Positions 5,134-6,289 of a DNA stretch of 6,289 nucleotides are shown piece by piece (position 1 is the first letter of the stretch; the number at the start of each line of letters is the position of its first letter). Made by a program: the position numbers and the translations under genes. The notes beneath the pieces were generated by a model that was given only the letters and a program-made list of their open reading frames with translations, did no database searches and was not told where the DNA came from. Origin of the DNA: Candidatus Adiutrix sp. (lineage in GTDB: Bacteria; Desulfobacterota; Desulfarculia; Adiutricales; Adiutricaceae); the NCBI GenBank assembly GCA_031286085.1, contig JAITUX010000227.1, forward strand, positions 1 through 6,289. Reading direction: 5' to 3'.

Positions 5134-6289
5134 AAATGTTCACCCGGCCCACCGGCTGCACTGATATTTCAGGGGTCAGCTCCTGGTAGGACAGGACCGG
5201 GGTTTCGTAGAAATCGGCCTCTATGAGCCGGCGCAGGTAGCGGCGGATGTCGATGGAGGCCAGGACCACCGGCCGGCGGTCCGCCCGCCCGGAAGCGGCC
5301 AGGGCCTGGCTCAGGGCGGCCAGGATTTTCTTGGAGACTTCCGGGGCCAGGGCCAGGAAGGCCCCGGTGGAGGTCTGGCGGATGGACTTGCGGATGCTCT
5401 CCTCCAACTGGGGGTCCAGGAGGACGGCCGGCAGAAGGTTCTGGCCTCCCGAGTGCTGGTAGCTTATCTGGCGCTTCAAGGCCCCGCGGACGTATTCCAC
5501 CAGCATGATGGGGTCTTTCTCCTTGGGCGCCCATTCGATGATCGCCTCCAGGATGCCCCGGAGATCGCGCACCGAAACGCTTTCCGAGACCAGGCGCTGG
5601 AATATGTCGGCCAGGCGCTGGGTCGGGAGCAGGCGGGTGGCCTCGCGCACCAGGTCGGGCGTCCTTTCCTCCATCTTGTCCAGGAGGAACTTGGTCTCCT
5701 GGAGCCCCAGGAAGCCGCCGGCGTGGCGGGCCAGGACCAGGGAGAGGTGGTAGGCCAGGATTTTGGGGTGGTCCATGTAGCTCAATCCGGCCTTGGCCAG
5801 GATATCCTTCTGGGCCTCCGGCAGCCACCAGGAGGGGCGGCCGGGCAGGAAGGGCCGGCCCTCCTTGGGGCTCAAGCGGAGCATCTGGAGGTTTTCCGGG
5901 CTTTCGTCCACCAGCACCTGACCCTCTTCCAACTGCCCCCGGGCCACGGGTATTTCGTTCAGGAGCAGGTCGTAGGCCAGCCCGGGCAGGCCCGGGTTAG
6001 GGCGGATGTTTATGCCGGGGAAAGGCACGCCCAAGTCGAAATACAAGGCCCGCCGCAGGGCGGCCAGCTCCTCGTTTAAGGCCTCGTAGGCCAGGTTCTC
6101 CAGGAACTGGGGCGAGACGTCCAGGATTATGGGCACCACGGGCGAGAACTCCTCCCGGGGCGCGCCCGGCCGGGGGGCTTCCTTCCTGGCCGCCGCGGCC
6201 GGTTTCAGGGTGCGGCTTAATTCCTGGCGGAAATCCGGCCGGGCCGGGGACTGGCTTATCTTTTTCAGGGTCTGGCCGATGCCGGCCAG
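5132..6289 (-). CDS. sctV: T3SS export apparatus protein SctV (LcrD/YscV/FlhA family), C-terminal part
   Basis: The frame is open to the window edge, giving 385 residues of a protein that is normally near 700. The N-terminal membrane half is outside the window. The first 50 residues are a Pro/Ala-rich linker, followed by the cytoplasmic domain that forms the nonameric ring for chaperone and substrate docking. Family motifs, numbered from the window edge: GVPFPGINIR (87-96), NEIPVARGQL (111-120), RHAGGFLGLQETK (188-200), QRLVSESVSVRDLRGILEA (231-249), EWAPKEKD (252-259), EYVRGALKRQI (265-275), IRQTSTG (303-309), DIRRYLRRL (347-355) and LSYQEL (366-371). These match injectisome SctV better than flagellar FlhA. 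A GTG at 6139 could pass as a start, but the coding sequence clearly continues upstream of it. sctS follows after 12 nt. Confidence 0.97.
   Translation of the reverse strand: MAGIGQTLKKISQSPARPDFRQELSRTLKPAAAARKEAPRPGAPREEFSPVVPIILDVSPQFLENLAYEALNEELAALRRALYFDLGVPFPGINIRPNPGLPGLAYDLLLNEIPVARGQLEEGQVLVDESPENLQMLRLSPKEGRPFLPGRPSWWLPEAQKDILAKAGLSYMDHPKILAYHLSLVLARHAGGFLGLQETKFLLDKMEERTPDLVREATRLLPTQRLADIFQRLVSESVSVRDLRGILEAIIEWAPKEKDPIMLVEYVRGALKRQISYQHSGGQNLLPAVLLDPQLEESIRKSIRQTSTGAFLALAPEVSKKILAALSQALAASGRADRRPVVLASIDIRRYLRRLIEADFYETPVLSYQELTPEISVQPVGRVNI

Noticed and set aside
5453..6079. Plus-strand open frames opposite sctV
   Set aside because: They mirror a gene identified by many family motifs and show no ribosome site or domain.
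5132..6139. SctV starting at the GTG at 6139
   Set aside because: The frame is open upstream to the window edge with linker-like sequence, and the family needs a long N-terminal membrane domain, so the gene is cut by the window.
1..6289. Recurrent CCAGG/GGCC words as possible repeats, CRISPR or mobile-element traces
   Set aside because: They fall mostly inside codons (Leu-Ala, Gly and Pro codons in GC-rich genes), with no regular spacing, spacer pattern, transposase or terminal repeats.

Overview
The window is a high-GC stretch in which every supported gene lies on the minus strand. It carries the downstream end of a non-flagellar type III secretion (T3SS) export-apparatus operon, an AAA+ sigma-54-type activator at the end of that operon, and a separately promoted gene of unknown function that runs off the window. 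No RNA gene, mobile element or CRISPR array was seen.

Reading along the minus strand from high to low coordinates: (1) 6289-5132 is the cytoplasmic C-terminal half of SctV (LcrD/YscV/FlhA family), with its 5' part outside the window. (2) 5119-4859 is SctS. (3) 4818-3994 is SctT. (4) 3997-2960 is SctU, whose start overlaps the sctT stop by 4 nt and which keeps the NPTH self-cleavage motif. (5) 2953-1700 is an enhancer-binding-protein-like activator (AAA+ plus Fis-type helix-turn-helix) without a receiver domain, starting 6 nt after sctU. (6) 1699-1474 is the only sizeable intergenic region (226 nt). It holds an AT-rich island, a sigma-54 -24/-12 promoter with correct spacing, an IHF-consensus match upstream of it and a perfect dyad further upstream. 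(7) 1473-1 is an uninterrupted 491-codon open frame with a strong ribosome binding site. It is the 5' part of a gene I do not recognise, and a secreted effector or substrate is a reasonable but unproven guess.

The export genes work together: SctS, SctT and SctU are membrane parts of the export gate and switch, and SctV forms the nonameric cytoplasmic substrate-docking ring. sctR, normally next to sctS, is not between sctV and sctS. The regulator at the end of the operon and the sigma-54 promoter just beyond it suggest a simple circuit in which expression of the export apparatus is tied to expression of the unknown gene. A complication is that the regulator has GVATGV where canonical sigma-54 activators have GAFTGA.

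The organism is probably a high-GC Gram-negative bacterium. A proteobacterium or a member of Desulfobacterota (former Deltaproteobacteria) would fit the T3SS plus sigma-54 combination, but no sequence marker here settles the taxon. High GC also produces many long antisense open frames, which I treat as shadows.
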